A DNA stretch of 64,000 bases from contig JAITLQ010000018.1 of the NCBI GenBank assembly GCA_031277795.1, positions 124,001 through 188,000 on the forward strand. The letters run 5' to 3'. The translations under genes and the position numbers were made by a program. The notes beneath the pieces were generated by a model. The model saw nothing but the letters and a program-made list of their open reading frames with translations. It did not search any database and was not told the origin of the DNA. Source of the DNA: Arthrobacter sp. (lineage in GTDB: Bacteria > Actinomycetota > Actinomycetes > Actinomycetales > Micrococcaceae). This document shows positions 1 through 9,261 of this stretch, piece after piece (positions within the stretch are counted from its first letter, which is position 1; every line of letters begins with the position of its first letter).

Positions 1-426
1 CACCTCCGCGGGGTTCCACGCGGAGACGATGTGGCGGCGGGAATCGGGGTTGGCCTTGATCTGCTCCACGACCTTGGCGATCTGGTCGATGTGCCCGCCC
101 GCCGGCGTGGGCCACGAACGCCACTGCACGCCGTAGACGGGGCCGAGGTCGCCGTTCTCGTCCGCCCACTCGTCCCAGATCGTGACGCCGCGCTCCTGCA
201 ACCAGCGCACATTCGAGTCGCCGCGCAGGAACCAGAGCAACTCCAGCGCGAGCGACTTGAAGTGCACGCGCTTGGTCGTCAGGAGCGGGAACTCGTTCTC
301 GGCCAGGCTGAAGCGCATCTGGCGGCCGAAGACGCTGCGGGTCCCGGTCCCGGTGCGATCGCTCTTGTGCGTTCCGTTCTCGAGGACGTCGCGCAGGAGG
401 TCCTCGTACTGGGTGTTCACGCTCAT
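1..426 (-). CDS. thyA: Thymidylate synthase, partial (C-terminus beyond window)
   Basis: This gene encodes the folate-dependent enzyme that methylates dUMP to dTMP, using methylene-tetrahydrofolate, in the cytoplasm. Read on the minus strand from the ATG at 426, the product starts [18 protein letters not shown] and contains the dUMP-phosphate-binding RTGTGT segment, the [11 protein letters not shown] and [10 protein letters not shown] blocks, [17 protein letters not shown], and [11 protein letters not shown]. All are classic ThyA signatures. The window edge removes the rest, including the PCH segment with the catalytic cysteine. A GNAT gene lies upstream on the same strand. The family assignment is secure; completeness cannot be judged. 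Confidence 0.96.
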   Translation of the reverse strand, partial: MSVNTQYEDLLRDVLENGTHKSDRTGTGTRSVFGRQMRFSLAENEFPLLTTKRVHFKSLALELLWFLRGDSNVRWLQERGVTIWDEWADENGDLGPVYGVQWRSWPTPAGGHIDQIAKVVEQIKANPDSRRHIVSAWNPAEV

Positions 427-577
427 GGGCACCAGTCTAGGCGTCCGGGAACGCGCGCCGGGGGCCCGGTGCCGCCCCCGGGGGGAAGCGGTGGCACCGG
501 CCCACCGGAGTGCACCGGCCCGCTGAGGGGCGGCCCCAGGGGACGGCCCGCCCGGGGCGGGAGGGTGCCGCCGCCCG

Positions 578-928
578 CTAGGCGGCGTGCCGCCCGTGCG
601 GCGTCGCGTCGTCGTTCTCCTGGCCCGCCACGAGCCACGCGTACTGCGGGAAGCGATCGAGGTACTGGGCCACGTAGGTGCACGTGGGCACGACGCGCAG
701 GTCGAGGGCCCAGACGCGCTCGAGCACGATCGTCACGAGGGCCCGCGCGTAGCCGCGGCGGGAGTACTCCTCCTTGATGATGGTGTGCTGCAGGTCAAGC
801 ACGCCCTGCTCCTGCACGTAGCCGAGGAAGCCGATGTAGTCCTCGCCGTCGTACAGGGAGTAGCGCCCCTGCTCGGCATCCAGGAGCACTCGCAGGTTGT
901 CGTGGGCGATGAGCGGTGTCTGCGGCAT
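578..928 (-). CDS. Small GNAT-fold N-acetyltransferase, YjdJ/NATD1-like
   Basis: The product has 116 residues. The acetyl-CoA-binding stretch [13 protein letters not shown] (around 54-66) is followed by a conserved [20 protein letters not shown] tail, in the style of the compact COG2388 (YjdJ/NATD1) acetyltransferases. These are single minimal GNAT domains of about 90-110 residues with poorly defined substrates. The N-terminal half has the [13 protein letters not shown] strand pattern of the family. The gene sits between the MutT1-like gene and thyA, all on the minus strand, with 64- and 151-bp gaps, so co-transcription is possible. The substrate is unknown. Confidence 0.8.
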   Translation of the reverse strand: MPQTPLIAHDNLRVLLDAEQGRYSLYDGEDYIGFLGYVQEQGVLDLQHTIIKEEYSRRGYARALVTIVLERVWALDLRVVPTCTYVAQYLDRFPQYAWLVAGQENDDATPHGRHAA

Positions 929-992
929 GGGAGCCTCCTGGCGGATACGAAGCGTGCGGGAGCACGAGCCTAGCGCGGCGTGCGGGTGGGCG

Positions 993-1970
993 TCAGTCGT
1001 CGAAGGGCTCGTGGATCTCGATGGAGACGATCTTCGACGGGGAATCCACCGGGCGGTGCGCCACGATCACCGCGCCGGGGTGCAGGTACGGATCGTGCGT
1101 GGGCAGGGCCACGGCGGCCGCGGCGGTGCAGCGCTCGCGCAGCACGGAGAGCACCACGGGCAGCACGGGGCGATGCGTGCACACGAGGGTCGGCTTGGCC
1201 TTGCCCAGCTGTTTCTCCACGGCCTTGGCCGCCTTGCCAGGGTGCCTCGCCGCCGCGTGCTCCGTCAGCGCAGGCGCGGCGCGCACCTGCAGCTCGCGCA
1301 GGGCGGCGTACGGGCGCACCGTCTGCAGGCAGCGCAGCCAGGGGCTGCTCACGACCCGCTCGGGGCGCCACGCCATCAGCATGGCGGCGAGGGCCGAGGC
1401 CTGCCGCTTGCCCGAGGTGGCCAGCGGGCGCTCGCCCTCGGCACGTGTCCAGCCGGCGCGCGGCTTGGCCTTGGCGTGCCTGGCCACGACCAGCGGGACC
1501 GTGTCGAGGCGCCCGGCGGCGAAGGCCGCCTCGAGCGCATCGAGCGGCAGCCGGTCGACGGCGTTGCTCAGGGCGGCGCGGGCCTCGTCGACGCCGAGCC
1601 AGTGCAGCGTGTCGACCTCGCCGCCGTCGGCGATCGCCTCGGAGGCCACCCTGGCCGCCCAATAGAAGACCACCTTGGTCCCCTTGGGCACCTCGTAGCT
1701 CACGGCGGGAAGCGGGATGCCAAGAGAGATGCGCAGGCCCACCTCCTCGCGCACCTCGCGCACGGCGCACTCGGCCACGGACTCACCCGGCTCGAGCTTG
1801 CCCTTGGGGAAGGAGAAGTCGTCGTACTTGGGGCGGTGGATCACGAGGACCTCGAGCCGTCCCTTGCGCAGGCGCCAGGCCAGGGCGCCGCCTGCCACGA
1901 CGGCAAAGGTCACTTTGGCGAGTTCCGGTTCGTCGCAGGAACGCACCGGGAGTACTGCGTCGGCGCTCAT
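993..1970 (-). CDS. NUDIX hydrolase fused to histidine phosphatase, MutT1-like
   Basis: The product has 325 residues and two domains. The N-terminal NUDIX domain (about 18-150) carries a full NUDIX box, [23 protein letters not shown], which binds metal and attacks nucleoside diphosphate linkages. The C-terminal histidine-phosphatase (phosphoglycerate-mutase-like) domain has the RHAKA motif around residue 163 and a later THRPVLP segment. The same fusion beside ppk is known in mycobacteria as MutT1, which cleanses oxidised guanine nucleotides and hydrolyses diadenosine polyphosphates. The ATG overlaps the ppk stop as ATGA, so translation is coupled. I infer nucleotide-pool sanitation from the domain pair and context. 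Confidence 0.88.
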   Translation of the reverse strand: MSADAVLPVRSCDEPELAKVTFAVVAGGALAWRLRKGRLEVLVIHRPKYDDFSFPKGKLEPGESVAECAVREVREEVGLRISLGIPLPAVSYEVPKGTKVVFYWAARVASEAIADGGEVDTLHWLGVDEARAALSNAVDRLPLDALEAAFAAGRLDTVPLVVARHAKAKPRAGWTRAEGERPLATSGKRQASALAAMLMAWRPERVVSSPWLRCLQTVRPYAALRELQVRAAPALTEHAAARHPGKAAKAVEKQLGKAKPTLVCTHRPVLPVVLSVLRERCTAAAAVALPTHDPYLHPGAVIVAHRPVDSPSKIVSIEIHEPFDD

Positions 1971-4186
1971 CCGCGGTGCGACCCCGCGGAGCGCTCACGC
2001 GAGCGCAGCAGCGATTCCTGGATGTCGAGCAAGGGCTCGCCGTCCGGGCCGCGGTGGTGCCGCGTCCAGGCGCCGGCCTCGTCGAGGTGCCACGACGAGG
2101 TGCCCTCGTCGAGGTAGCGGTCCATGAGGGCCACGAGCTCGGTCTTCTCCTCCTGATCGCTCAGCGAGACGAGCGCCTCGACGCGGCGGTCGAGGTTGCG
2201 GTGCATCATGTCGGCCGAGCCGATGTAGACGGCCGGATCGCCGCCGTTGCCGAAGCAGAAGACGCGCGAGTGCTCGAGGAAGCGGCCGAGGACGGAGCGG
2301 ACCCGGATGTTCTCGCTCAGCCCGGGGACGCCGGGGCGGATGGCGCAGATGCCGCGCACGATGACGTCGACCTTCACCCCGGCCTGCGAGGCCCGGTAGA
2401 GGGCGTCGATGATCGCCTCATCCACCATGGAGTTCACCTTGATGATGACGCGGCCCTGCAACCCGGCCCGCACGTGGGCGATCTCGCGCTCGATCAGATC
2501 GATGAGGCCGGAGCGCAGGGAGCGCGGGGCCACGAGGAGGCGCTTGAACGTGGTCTTGGGCGCGTAGCCGGAGAGCTGGTTAAAGAGCTTGGAGACGTCC
2601 TCGCCCACCTGCGGATCGCACGTCAACAGGCCCAGGTCCTCGTAGTAGCGCGCCGTGCGCGGGTGGTAATTTCCCGTGCCGATGTGCACGTAGCGGCGCA
2701 GGGTGTCGCCCTCGCGGCGCACCACGAGCGAGAGCTTCGAATGCGTCTTCAGGCCCACGATGCCGTAGACCACGTGCACGCCGGCCTGCTCGAGCTTGCG
2801 CGCCCAGGAGATGTTGGCCTGCTCGTCGAAGCGGGCCTTGATCTCCACGAGCGCCAGGACCTGCTTGCCCGCCTCTGCCGCGTCGATGAGGGCGTCGACG
2901 ATGGGCGAATCGCCCGAGGTGCGGTACAGCGTCTGCTTGATGGCCTGCACCTTGGGGTCGGCCGCCGCCTGCTCGAGGAAGGCCTGCACGCTCGTGGAGA
3001 ACGAGTCGTAGGGGTGGTGAAGCAGGATGTCGCGGCGGCGCACCGCGGCGAAGACGTTGGCCGCCTTGGAGGTCTCCGACTCGTTGAGGTAGCGCGAGGT
3101 GCGGGCCAGGTGCTTGGGGTAGCGCAGCGCCGGACGGTCGATGGAGGCGATGGCCCCCAGACCGCGCAGATCCAGGGGGGAAGGCAGGGAGAAGACCTCG
3201 TCCTCCTCCACGCCGAGCTCGCGCACCAGCAGCTGGTACACAGACGAGGAGATGTCGTCGGCGATCTCGAGGCGCACCGGCGGGCCGAAGCGGCGGCGCA
3301 GCAGCTCCTTCTCCAGGGCCTGCAGGAGGTTCTCCGCGTCGTCCTCCTCGACCTCGAGATCCTCGTTGCGGGTCACGCGGAAGGTGTGGTGCTCCACGAC
3401 CTCCATGCCGGGGAAGAGCAGGTCGAGATGCTCGGCGATGACGTCCTCGAGCGAAATGAAGCGGGCGGGGCTGTCGGCGCTGTGGCCGGCGCGCGGGCCG
3501 TCCACGGAGACGAGGCGCGGCAGCACATCCGGCACCTTGACCCTCGCGAAGAGCTGCTTGCCCGTGAGCGGATTGCGCACCAGGACCGCGAGGTTGAGCG
3601 AGAGGCCGGAGATGTACGGGAAGGGGTGGGCCGGATCCACGGCCAGCGGCGTCAGGATCGGGAAGACCTGGTCCCTGAACCACGTGTGCAGGCGCTCCTG
3701 CGTGGCGCCGTCGAGCTGGTCCCAGCGCAGCAGCGAGATGTTCTCCTCGGCCAGGCGCGGGCGCACGAGCTCGGAGAACGCGGCGGCGTGGCGGACCTGC
3801 AGCTCGTGGGCGCGGCCGAGGATCTGCTCGAGCTGATCCAGCGGGTTGACGCCGGCGGCGCTCGGCACGGCGATCCCCGCGGCGATGCGGCGCTTGAGCC
3901 CCGCCACACGCACCATGAAGAACTCGTCCAGATTGGAGGCAAAGATGGAGAGGAAGTTGACCCGCTCCAGCAGGTACAGATCGGGGTCCTCCGCCAGTTC
4001 CAGCACGCGGGCGTTGAAGTCCAGCCAGCTCATTTCCCGGTCGAGGAAGCGATCGAGGGAGAAGCCGCCCTCCGGCTCGGCGGCCGGCGCGAACTCCGGC
4101 AGCTCGATGCGGTCGACCGTGGCCTTGGACGGGGTGACGTCGCGGTCGCCATAGTCTGGCGACGACGGGGTCTGGTTGGCTTCCAC
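1967..4186 (-). CDS. ppk: Polyphosphate kinase 1
   Basis: This enzyme reversibly polymerises the gamma-phosphate of ATP into inorganic polyphosphate. The 739-residue product has the PPK1 N-terminal block ([21 protein letters not shown], then [17 protein letters not shown]), the middle PPK domain, and the catalytic region with [15 protein letters not shown] (His482 is the likely phospho-histidine) and [12 protein letters not shown] chose the GTG at 4186 because AAGGAG lies just upstream. The reading frame extends 28 codons further back, but those residues do not look like PPK1. The stop overlaps the start of the MutT1-like gene by 4 bp. mshD lies upstream on the same strand, 114 bp away. Confidence 0.96.
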   Translation of the reverse strand: MEANQTPSSPDYGDRDVTPSKATVDRIELPEFAPAAEPEGGFSLDRFLDREMSWLDFNARVLELAEDPDLYLLERVNFLSIFASNLDEFFMVRVAGLKRRIAAGIAVPSAAGVNPLDQLEQILGRAHELQVRHAAAFSELVRPRLAEENISLLRWDQLDGATQERLHTWFRDQVFPILTPLAVDPAHPFPYISGLSLNLAVLVRNPLTGKQLFARVKVPDVLPRLVSVDGPRAGHSADSPARFISLEDVIAEHLDLLFPGMEVVEHHTFRVTRNEDLEVEEDDAENLLQALEKELLRRRFGPPVRLEIADDISSSVYQLLVRELGVEEDEVFSLPSPLDLRGLGAIASIDRPALRYPKHLARTSRYLNESETSKAANVFAAVRRRDILLHHPYDSFSTSVQAFLEQAAADPKVQAIKQTLYRTSGDSPIVDALIDAAEAGKQVLALVEIKARFDEQANISWARKLEQAGVHVVYGIVGLKTHSKLSLVVRREGDTLRRYVHIGTGNYHPRTARYYEDLGLLTCDPQVGEDVSKLFNQLSGYAPKTTFKRLLVAPRSLRSGLIDLIEREIAHVRAGLQGRVIIKVNSMVDEAIIDALYRASQAGVKVDVIVRGICAIRPGVPGLSENIRVRSVLGRFLEHSRVFCFGNGGDPAVYIGSADMMHRNLDRRVEALVSLSDQEEKTELVALMDRYLDEGTSSWHLDEAGAWTRHHRGPDGEPLLDIQESLLRSRERSAGSHRG

Positions 4187-4300
4187 GTGGCCTCTCCTTG
4201 GGGGTGTGCGTCTGGCGCGGTGCGGGATGAGAGCATCGCTGACCACGTCGTCGGCTGTGCTGGCTCTCACCTTAGCGACAAAGGGGGCGTGCCCACCTTC

Positions 4301-5281
4301 TTAGCGCTCGACGTCGTGCCGTGCCTTGGCGTACATGACGTCGCCGTCCCAGCGTTCGAAGCCGAGCGAACGGTACAGCCGCACGGCCGGCTCGTTGTCC
4401 GCGTCGACATAGAGCATGACGGAACCCAGGCCGGCGTCGGCCAGGTGACGCAGTCCGGCGAGGGTCAGGGCGCGGCCCAGGCCGCGACCCTGGGCATCGG
4501 GGGAGATCCCGACGACGTACACCTCGCCCACTGCAGGGTGGGCCGCGCCCCGGGAGTCGGTCGTGGCCGGGTGCACCTTGGTCCAGTGGAAGCCAAGCAG
4601 CGTTCCCCCGGCGTCCTCGGCCAGCAGGAAGCCGGCCGGGTCGAACCACTCGGAGCGCTCGCGCTCGAGCAGGTCGGCGAGCGTGAGGGAACCCTGCTCG
4701 GGGTGGTGGGCGAAGGCCGCCGCGTTCAGCGCGAGCCAGGCCTCCTCGTCGGTGCCGGGGACGAAGGGACGCAGGCGTACCCCGTCGTCGAGCTCGGGCG
4801 TGGGCCATGGCGTGCTCTTGGCGCGCATCCGCCACAGCTGGCGGGCGGGGGCGTAGCCGTGGCGGGACGCGAGGCTCGCGGCCGCCTCCGAGTCGCCGTG
4901 CGACCACGCCGTCAGTTCCTCCTCGCCGGCGGCCTCCGCCACGGCGGCGGCGAGCTCCGCGCCCACGCCGTGCCCGCGTTCCTCCGGGCGCACGACGAGT
5001 TCGAGCACCGCCGGCTGGCCGGGGCCGCGCGTGATGATGGCGGCGCCGATGATCTCGTCGTCATCGTGCTCGGGGCCGGCGCTCAGCACGGCGATGTGCC
5101 CGGAGATGGCGGCGGCGTCGTCGCCGCTGCGCAGGGCGCTCCACGTCTGGTCGTTGAACGGCGGGTTGCCGTCCGCCTCCTCGGCTGCCGCTGCGAGCTG
5201 GCCGAGGGCGGCGATGGTGGCGGGCGTGGGACGGCCGGTGAAGCGGCGCAGGTTCCACTCGGGGCGGGACTCGGTGCTCAT
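4301..5281 (-). CDS. mshD: Mycothiol synthase (acetyltransferase)
   Basis: MshD catalyses the last step of mycothiol synthesis, acetylating Cys-GlcN-Ins with acetyl-CoA. The 326-residue product is a tandem of two GNAT domains. The N-terminal one has LVVRPEERGHGVGAELA; the C-terminal one has VGISPDAQGRGLGRALT followed by LYVDADNEPAVRLYRSLGF, the usual MshD ending. The start MSTESRPEWN at 5281 fits family length; an upstream in-frame ATG at 5314 would add eleven residues. The gene follows the GlnR-type regulator, as in Mycobacterium. Mycothiol is restricted to Actinobacteria, so this gene is a strong taxonomic marker. Confidence 0.95.
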   Translation of the reverse strand: MSTESRPEWNLRRFTGRPTPATIAALGQLAAAAEEADGNPPFNDQTWSALRSGDDAAAISGHIAVLSAGPEHDDDEIIGAAIITRGPGQPAVLELVVRPEERGHGVGAELAAAVAEAAGEEELTAWSHGDSEAAASLASRHGYAPARQLWRMRAKSTPWPTPELDDGVRLRPFVPGTDEEAWLALNAAAFAHHPEQGSLTLADLLERERSEWFDPAGFLLAEDAGGTLLGFHWTKVHPATTDSRGAAHPAVGEVYVVGISPDAQGRGLGRALTLAGLRHLADAGLGSVMLYVDADNEPAVRLYRSLGFERWDGDVMYAKARHDVER

Positions 5282-5329
5282 GGCACCACGGTAGACGGGC
5301 GGGGGCCGCCCCACGCAAGGGGGGAGCCG

Positions 5330-6013
5330 CTAGGACGCCTCGGTGCCCTCGCCGTCGGCGCTGAAACGGTAGCCAACGTTACGCACCGTGCCGATGAGCT
5401 GTTCGTGATCGGGGCCGAGCTTGGCGCGCAGTCGGCGCACGTGCACGTCGACCGTGCGGGTGCCGCCGAAGTAGTCGTAGCCCCAGACCTCCTGCAGGAG
5501 GATCTCGCGCGTGAAGACACGGCCGGGGTGCGCTGCGAGGTGCTTGAGCAGCTCGAATTCCTTGAAGGTGAGGTTGAGCGGGCGCCCGGCCACCTTGGCG
5601 GTGTAGGAGTCCTCGTCGATCACGACGCCGTGGACCTTGATCCGGGCCGGGGCGGGTTCCGGGTCGGCGCTGCGGCGGGCCGCGAGGCGCAGCCTGGCCT
5701 CCACCTCGGCGGGACCGGCCGTGGCCAGGATGACGTCGTCTGCACCCCACGCCGGGCCCACCACGGCCATGCCGCCCTCGGTGAGCGCGAGCAACACCGG
5801 CGTGCTCAGGCGCAAGGCGCGGGCCGACTGGCACAGCGCCCGGGCGCCCACCAGGTCGCTGCGGGCGTCGACGAGGAGCACATCGGCCTGGGTTCCGCGC
5901 ACGAGCGAGGCGTTCTCGGCCGGCGCGACGGTGACCTCGTGCCCCAGCAGCTGGAGCGAGGGCAGGACGGAGTCCGCGTCGGGTGAAGCCGTCAACAGCA
6001 GGACCTGGGCCAC
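5330..6013 (-). CDS. OmpR-family orphan response regulator, GlnR-like
   Basis: The product has 227 residues: a degenerate receiver domain (1-115) and a winged-helix DNA-binding domain (about 128-220) with [23 protein letters not shown] and the [10 protein letters not shown] recognition segment. Asp49, in ADVLLVDAR, is at the position of the phospho-acceptor, but the surrounding acidic pocket looks incomplete, as in actinobacterial GlnR, the nitrogen-metabolism regulator. No histidine kinase gene is adjacent. The glnR-mshD neighbourhood matches Mycobacterium Rv0818-Rv0819, which supports the name. A TAGACT -10 box and a 22-bp palindrome lie upstream. Confidence 0.82.
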   Translation of the reverse strand: MAQVLLLTASPDADSVLPSLQLLGHEVTVAPAENASLVRGTQADVLLVDARSDLVGARALCQSARALRLSTPVLLALTEGGMAVVGPAWGADDVILATAGPAEVEARLRLAARRSADPEPAPARIKVHGVVIDEDSYTAKVAGRPLNLTFKEFELLKHLAAHPGRVFTREILLQEVWGYDYFGGTRTVDVHVRRLRAKLGPDHEQLIGTVRNVGYRFSADGEGTEAS

Positions 6014-6088
6014 CGGTCGCCTCCTCTTCCCTGGGGGATTTCTCGTGCCTCGGGAGCCGGTGTGTCTGTGGCATCTCGGGCGCTGGTC

Positions 6089-6094
6089 AGTCTA
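6089..6094 (-). promoter_or_regulatory. -10 box of glnR-like gene
   Basis: TAGACT on the minus strand lies about 76 bp before the ATG at 6013. No good -35 hexamer is seen at 16-18 bp; that position is occupied by one arm of the inverted repeat at 6113-6134. Confidence 0.5.
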
Positions 6095-6112
6095 CGCACG
6101 CCCATGTGACGG

Positions 6113-6134
6113 GCATGTTGCGGGCGCAACATGC
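6113..6134. promoter_or_regulatory. 22-bp inverted repeat, operator candidate in divergent promoter region
   Basis: GCATGTTGCG and CGCAACATGC form perfect 10-bp arms separated by GG. The element lies between the divergent glnR-like gene and the membrane-protein gene, over the expected -35 region of the glnR-like promoter. It resembles a repressor dyad. It does not resemble the GlnR box (GTnAC-n6-GaAAC), so autoregulation through that box is not supported. Confidence 0.5.
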
Positions 6135-6188
6135 GTCGGCGCGGAGGGGCATCGGTGGCCGGGGGCGGCCATGCGGCAGGATGAGGGG

Positions 6189-6875
6189 GTGCGTATCCCC
6201 AGCCTGATCCTGACCATGGTGGCCGCGGCGGCCGTCCTGCTCGTGCCGACCCTGGTGGGCATCGACGCCGCCCTCCCGGCGGCCGCCGTCTCGCTCGGAC
6301 TGCTCGTCGGCGCCGTCGCCGGTCTCTGGCCGCGGGTCACGGGCCTGCGCCCCTCGTTGGTGTCGTCTGCCGTGATCGCCCTCAGCGGTGGTGCGGCGCT
6401 GGCCACGTCCCTCGCCCTCCCGCTCGAGTCGGCGCTGTCCTGGTGGCCGGCGTGCCTGGCCGTCGGGCTCCTCCTGGCCTTTGTTGTCCAGCTGCTGCGC
6501 GGCCACGAGGCCGAGGGCAAGGTGGCGGCGCTGGCCGCCAGCGGCAGCGCCCACGTGATCGTGGCGTCGAGCGCTGGCTGGGGGGTCTGGCTGCGCCAGG
6601 CCGGGGCCTGGGACGAGATCCCGGCCGGGAGCTGGTGGGCCGCAGGCGGCAGCGTGCTGGCACTGGGGCTGCTGGCCTGCGTGTTGGTGCTTTCCCTGAG
6701 CAACGGCTGGGGCGCCGGCGGGGTCAGCGAGCCGGCGGTCGGCCGGCACGGCGTGGTGGAGGTGGAGGTTGACGCCGCGGCGACGACCGGCGCCTTGAAC
6801 TGGGTGGTCGGCGGGCTCTGTGCCGTACTGGCCGCCGGACTGCCCGCGGCGTTGCTGGCACAGCTCGCGGCCTGA
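6189..6875 (+). CDS. Uncharacterised polytopic membrane protein
   Basis: The product has 228 residues with about five or six hydrophobic segments: near the N-terminus (LILTMVAAAAVLLVPTL), then LPAAAVSLGLLVGAVAGLW, SSAVIALSGGAALATSLAL, WWPACLAVGLLLAFVVQLL, SVLALGLLACVLVLSL and a C-terminal VGGLCAVLAAGLPAALLAQL. I do not recognise a family. The GTG at 6189 follows a purine-rich AGGATGAGGGG; an ATG at 6171 in frame is an alternative start. It is transcribed divergently from the glnR-like gene, with a palindrome between the two. Confidence 0.7.
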   Translation: MRIPSLILTMVAAAAVLLVPTLVGIDAALPAAAVSLGLLVGAVAGLWPRVTGLRPSLVSSAVIALSGGAALATSLALPLESALSWWPACLAVGLLLAFVVQLLRGHEAEGKVAALAASGSAHVIVASSAGWGVWLRQAGAWDEIPAGSWWAAGGSVLALGLLACVLVLSLSNGWGAGGVSEPAVGRHGVVEVEVDAAATTGALNWVVGGLCAVLAAGLPAALLAQLAA

Positions 6876-7033
6876 GGCCCCGCGGCCCGTGCGTTGCGGC
6901 GGCGTCGCCGGCCCGGTCCCGGGCCGGGCGGCACGGCACGCCGTTGCGCCCGCTGGCGCGCGAAGGCGGTGGCGGCGCGCCCCGGGATGCCTCGCCTCGC
7001 CTCACCCGCGCCGGGGTGCGCCCGCGAGACGCT

Positions 7034-7039
7034 AGTATG
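7034..7039 (+). promoter_or_regulatory. -10 box giving a leaderless mRNA for the 39-aa protein
   Basis: TAGTAT ends seven bases before the ATG at 7046, so transcription should start on or next to the A of that ATG. No Shine-Dalgarno sequence precedes it. Confidence 0.5.
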
Positions 7040-7045
7040 GGCCGC

Positions 7046-7165
7046 ATGCATGGTGAATACATGGGTCTCGAAATCTTCTTCTACTGCCTGCTCGGCGTGG
7101 CCGGCCTGGCGATGGCCGGCTTTGCCGCCCTGGTGATCGGCAAGCTGTTCAAGGGCCAGAAGTAG
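7046..7165 (+). CDS. 39-residue single-pass membrane protein
   Basis: The product reads MHGEYMGLEIFFYCLLGVAG and then continues as one hydrophobic helix ending in a basic IGKLFKGQK tail, which suggests a cytoplasmic C-terminus. Other in-frame ATGs at 7037 and 7061 would give 42 or 34 residues; 7046 is preferred because the TAGTAT box places the transcript start there. The nitrobindin-like gene begins 10 bp after the stop, so the two are almost certainly co-transcribed. No function is recognisable. Confidence 0.6.
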   Translation: MHGEYMGLEIFFYCLLGVAGLAMAGFAALVIGKLFKGQK

Positions 7166-7175
7166 GTTCTGCGCC

Positions 7176-7868
7176 GTGCCGATGGAACTTCCCGTCGACC
7201 TGACGCCTGAACTGGTGCCGCTTTCCTGGCTGCTCGGCAGCTGGGAGGGCTACGGCATGCTCGGCGAGGGTGAGGCCGGGGATCAGCACATCTTCCAGCG
7301 CGCCACCTTCACCGACACCGGCCTGCCGGTCGTGGAGTACCGCGCGGAGACATGGCTCGCGGATCCGGACGGCACGGTGATTCGTCCCCTGAGCGTCGAG
7401 AACGGCTTCTGGCAGTTGCACCGCCCCCTCACCGAGGCGGACGGCGGCCCCGGCCTGATTCCGGCCGACGTGGTGCCGGCCCTGCGCAACGCGGATGCCG
7501 TCGAGGCGCTGCGCAACGAGGCGGATGGCTTCGATCTGCAGGTGAGCATCACGCATCCCCGCGGCGTCTCCGAGCTCTACCTCGGTCACGTCAAGGGACC
7601 GCAGATTTCCCTCTCGACCGACTACGTCATGCGCGGCGAGCACTCACGCGAGTACGCCTCGGCGACGCGCATCTTCGGACTGGTCGGTGGCGACCTGTTC
7701 TGGCGCTGGGACGTCTCCACGGGCGAGGGGCTGAAGGCGCACGCCTCGGCGGCGCTCAAGCGCCTGCCCGAGCGCAAGGGCCGCCACCACGGGGGAGAGG
7801 CCGCATCGCCGTCCGCCGCAGAGGACAGCGGCTCCCCGCAGGAGCCACGTACGGGCGAGCAGGACTAG
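7176..7868 (+). CDS. Nitrobindin-like FABP-family beta-barrel protein
   Basis: The product has 230 residues and carries the family signature GxWxGxG as GSWEGYG (21-27), at the start of a ten-stranded barrel. A conserved C-terminal histidine, His189 in GLKAHASAALKRL, matches the haem-ligating histidine of nitrobindins. Mycobacterial Rv0813c belongs to this family, and relatives bind haem and react with nitric oxide or peroxynitrite. The last 30 residues are a low-complexity G/S/E tail with no counterpart in the fold. The start is GTG at 7176; an ATG lies two codons later. It precedes the ygfZ homologue by 28 bp, as in related actinobacteria. Confidence 0.85.
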   Translation: MPMELPVDLTPELVPLSWLLGSWEGYGMLGEGEAGDQHIFQRATFTDTGLPVVEYRAETWLADPDGTVIRPLSVENGFWQLHRPLTEADGGPGLIPADVVPALRNADAVEALRNEADGFDLQVSITHPRGVSELYLGHVKGPQISLSTDYVMRGEHSREYASATRIFGLVGGDLFWRWDVSTGEGLKAHASAALKRLPERKGRHHGGEAASPSAAEDSGSPQEPRTGEQD

Positions 7869-7896
7869 CGTCCCCGCCTTCGTCAAGGAGCACAAC

Positions 7897-9045
7897 ATGA
7901 CCGAGGGCGTCCAGCCCCACGAGCAAGCCGCCGCGGAAGACCCGCAGGCGGCTTTGCCGTCCCCGGAGCGTTCGCCGCTCCTCAGCCTGCCCGGCGCCGT
8001 CGAGGCGGCCGGCACGGGCGTGGCGGATCACTACGGATCCCCGCTCATCGAGGGGCGCGAGCTGGAGGCGGGCCGCGCCTTCGTTGACCTCTCCCACTGG
8101 GGCGTGGTCACGGTCGGCGGTCCCGACCGCCGCTCCTGGTTGCATTCCCTGACCTCGCAGGCGCTCGACCGCCTCGCGCCCGGGGTGCCCTCGCGCACCC
8201 TGTTCCTCGACCTGCAGGGCCGCATCGAATTCGACGCCCGCGTCATCGACGACGGCGAGAGCACGCACCTGATCGTGGAGCCGGGTTTTGCCCCGCCGCT
8301 CGCGGCCTGGCTCGAGTCGATGCGCTTCATGCTCCGCGTCGAGGTCGAGGACGCGAGCCACGCGTGGGCCGTGCTCGGCTCCAATGCTGACCTCCCGCTC
8401 GATGTGGCGGGCGCCGGGCCGCGCTGGGTCGACCCGTGGCCGGAGGTCCAGGCCGGCGGCTACCCGTACGCCGTGCTCGAGGATCATCCCGGCCGGGAGA
8501 ACGATTGGCGGCTTGACCTCATCCCGCGCGCCGAGCTGGGCCGGGTGGCCCAGGAGCTGCTGGCGGCCGGATGGCGCGCGGCGGGGCTCATGGCCGCGGA
8601 ACAGCTGCGCATCGCGGCCTGGGAGCCGAGCCAGAGCGCCGAGGTTGATTCGCGCAGCATCCCGCACGAGTTGGACCTCCTGCGCACCGCGGTGCACCTG
8701 GCCAAGGGCTGCTACAAGGGTCAGGAGACCGTGGCCCGGACGCACAACCTCGGCCACCCGCCGCGGCGCCTCGTGTTCCTCGACCTGGACGGCATGGAGC
8801 ACACCGTGCCGGCCGCGGGCGCGGAGGTGCAGTTGGACGGCCGCAAGGTCGGCACCATCACCTCGGCCGTGCTGCACCACGAGGCAGGGCCCATCGCCCT
8901 GGCGATCGTGCGCCGCACCACCGACCCGGCGGCCATCCTGACGGTCGTGGACGGCGAGACGCGTTACGCGGCGGCCCAGACCACCATCGTGGCGCCGGAC
9001 GCCGGCAGCGTGGTGGGACGCCCCGAGGGCATCCGCCGACTCTAG
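7897..9045 (+). CDS. ygfZ: Folate-binding YgfZ/IbaG-like Fe-S repair protein
   Basis: The 382-residue product is of the GcvT-like aminomethyltransferase fold. It carries the diagnostic motif KGCYKGQE (270-277, with the conserved Cys272), which separates YgfZ from true GcvT. YgfZ proteins bind tetrahydrofolate and help assemble or repair certain Fe-S enzymes. The N-terminal domain has FVDLSHWGVVTVGGPDRRSWLHSL, the folate-domain start. About 30 extra N-terminal residues are low complexity. The gene ends the small plus-strand cluster and is followed by a long palindromic terminator shared with pfkA. Confidence 0.9.
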   Translation: MTEGVQPHEQAAAEDPQAALPSPERSPLLSLPGAVEAAGTGVADHYGSPLIEGRELEAGRAFVDLSHWGVVTVGGPDRRSWLHSLTSQALDRLAPGVPSRTLFLDLQGRIEFDARVIDDGESTHLIVEPGFAPPLAAWLESMRFMLRVEVEDASHAWAVLGSNADLPLDVAGAGPRWVDPWPEVQAGGYPYAVLEDHPGRENDWRLDLIPRAELGRVAQELLAAGWRAAGLMAAEQLRIAAWEPSQSAEVDSRSIPHELDLLRTAVHLAKGCYKGQETVARTHNLGHPPRRLVFLDLDGMEHTVPAAGAEVQLDGRKVGTITSAVLHHEAGPIALAIVRRTTDPAAILTVVDGETRYAAAQTTIVAPDAGSVVGRPEGIRRL

Positions 9046-9177
9046 GCGCGCCGGCACCCCCGCCGGGTGGCGCAGGCCGCGTGTCCGGTTCGCGCCGCCC
9101 CAGCAGTGGGCGCGCCGGGTGCCTTGCCGGGGGCGGGACAGCCTGCCGCGCCGCCCGCCCTGCTCGCGGCTCCCCAT

Positions 9178-9226
9178 CACGACGCCGGGGTGAGACTTCC
9201 AAAGGAAGTCTCACCCCGGCGTCGTG
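9178..9226. terminator. Bidirectional terminator, perfect 23-bp stem
   Basis: Two perfect 23-bp arms (9178-9200 and 9204-9226) flank an AAA loop between the convergent ygfZ homologue and pfkA. There is no U-tract on either side, which is common for terminators in high-GC actinobacteria. It can serve both strands. Confidence 0.85.
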
Positions 9227-9261
9227 CGTTGGGACCGGCAGCGCGTCGGCGCCCGTAGGGC

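Noticed and set aside
980-5986. 1668-codon open frame on the plus strand
   Set aside because: It runs antisense through ppk, mshD and the glnR-like gene. High GC opens such frames, and the translation is low-complexity Arg/Ala/Gly without any domain.
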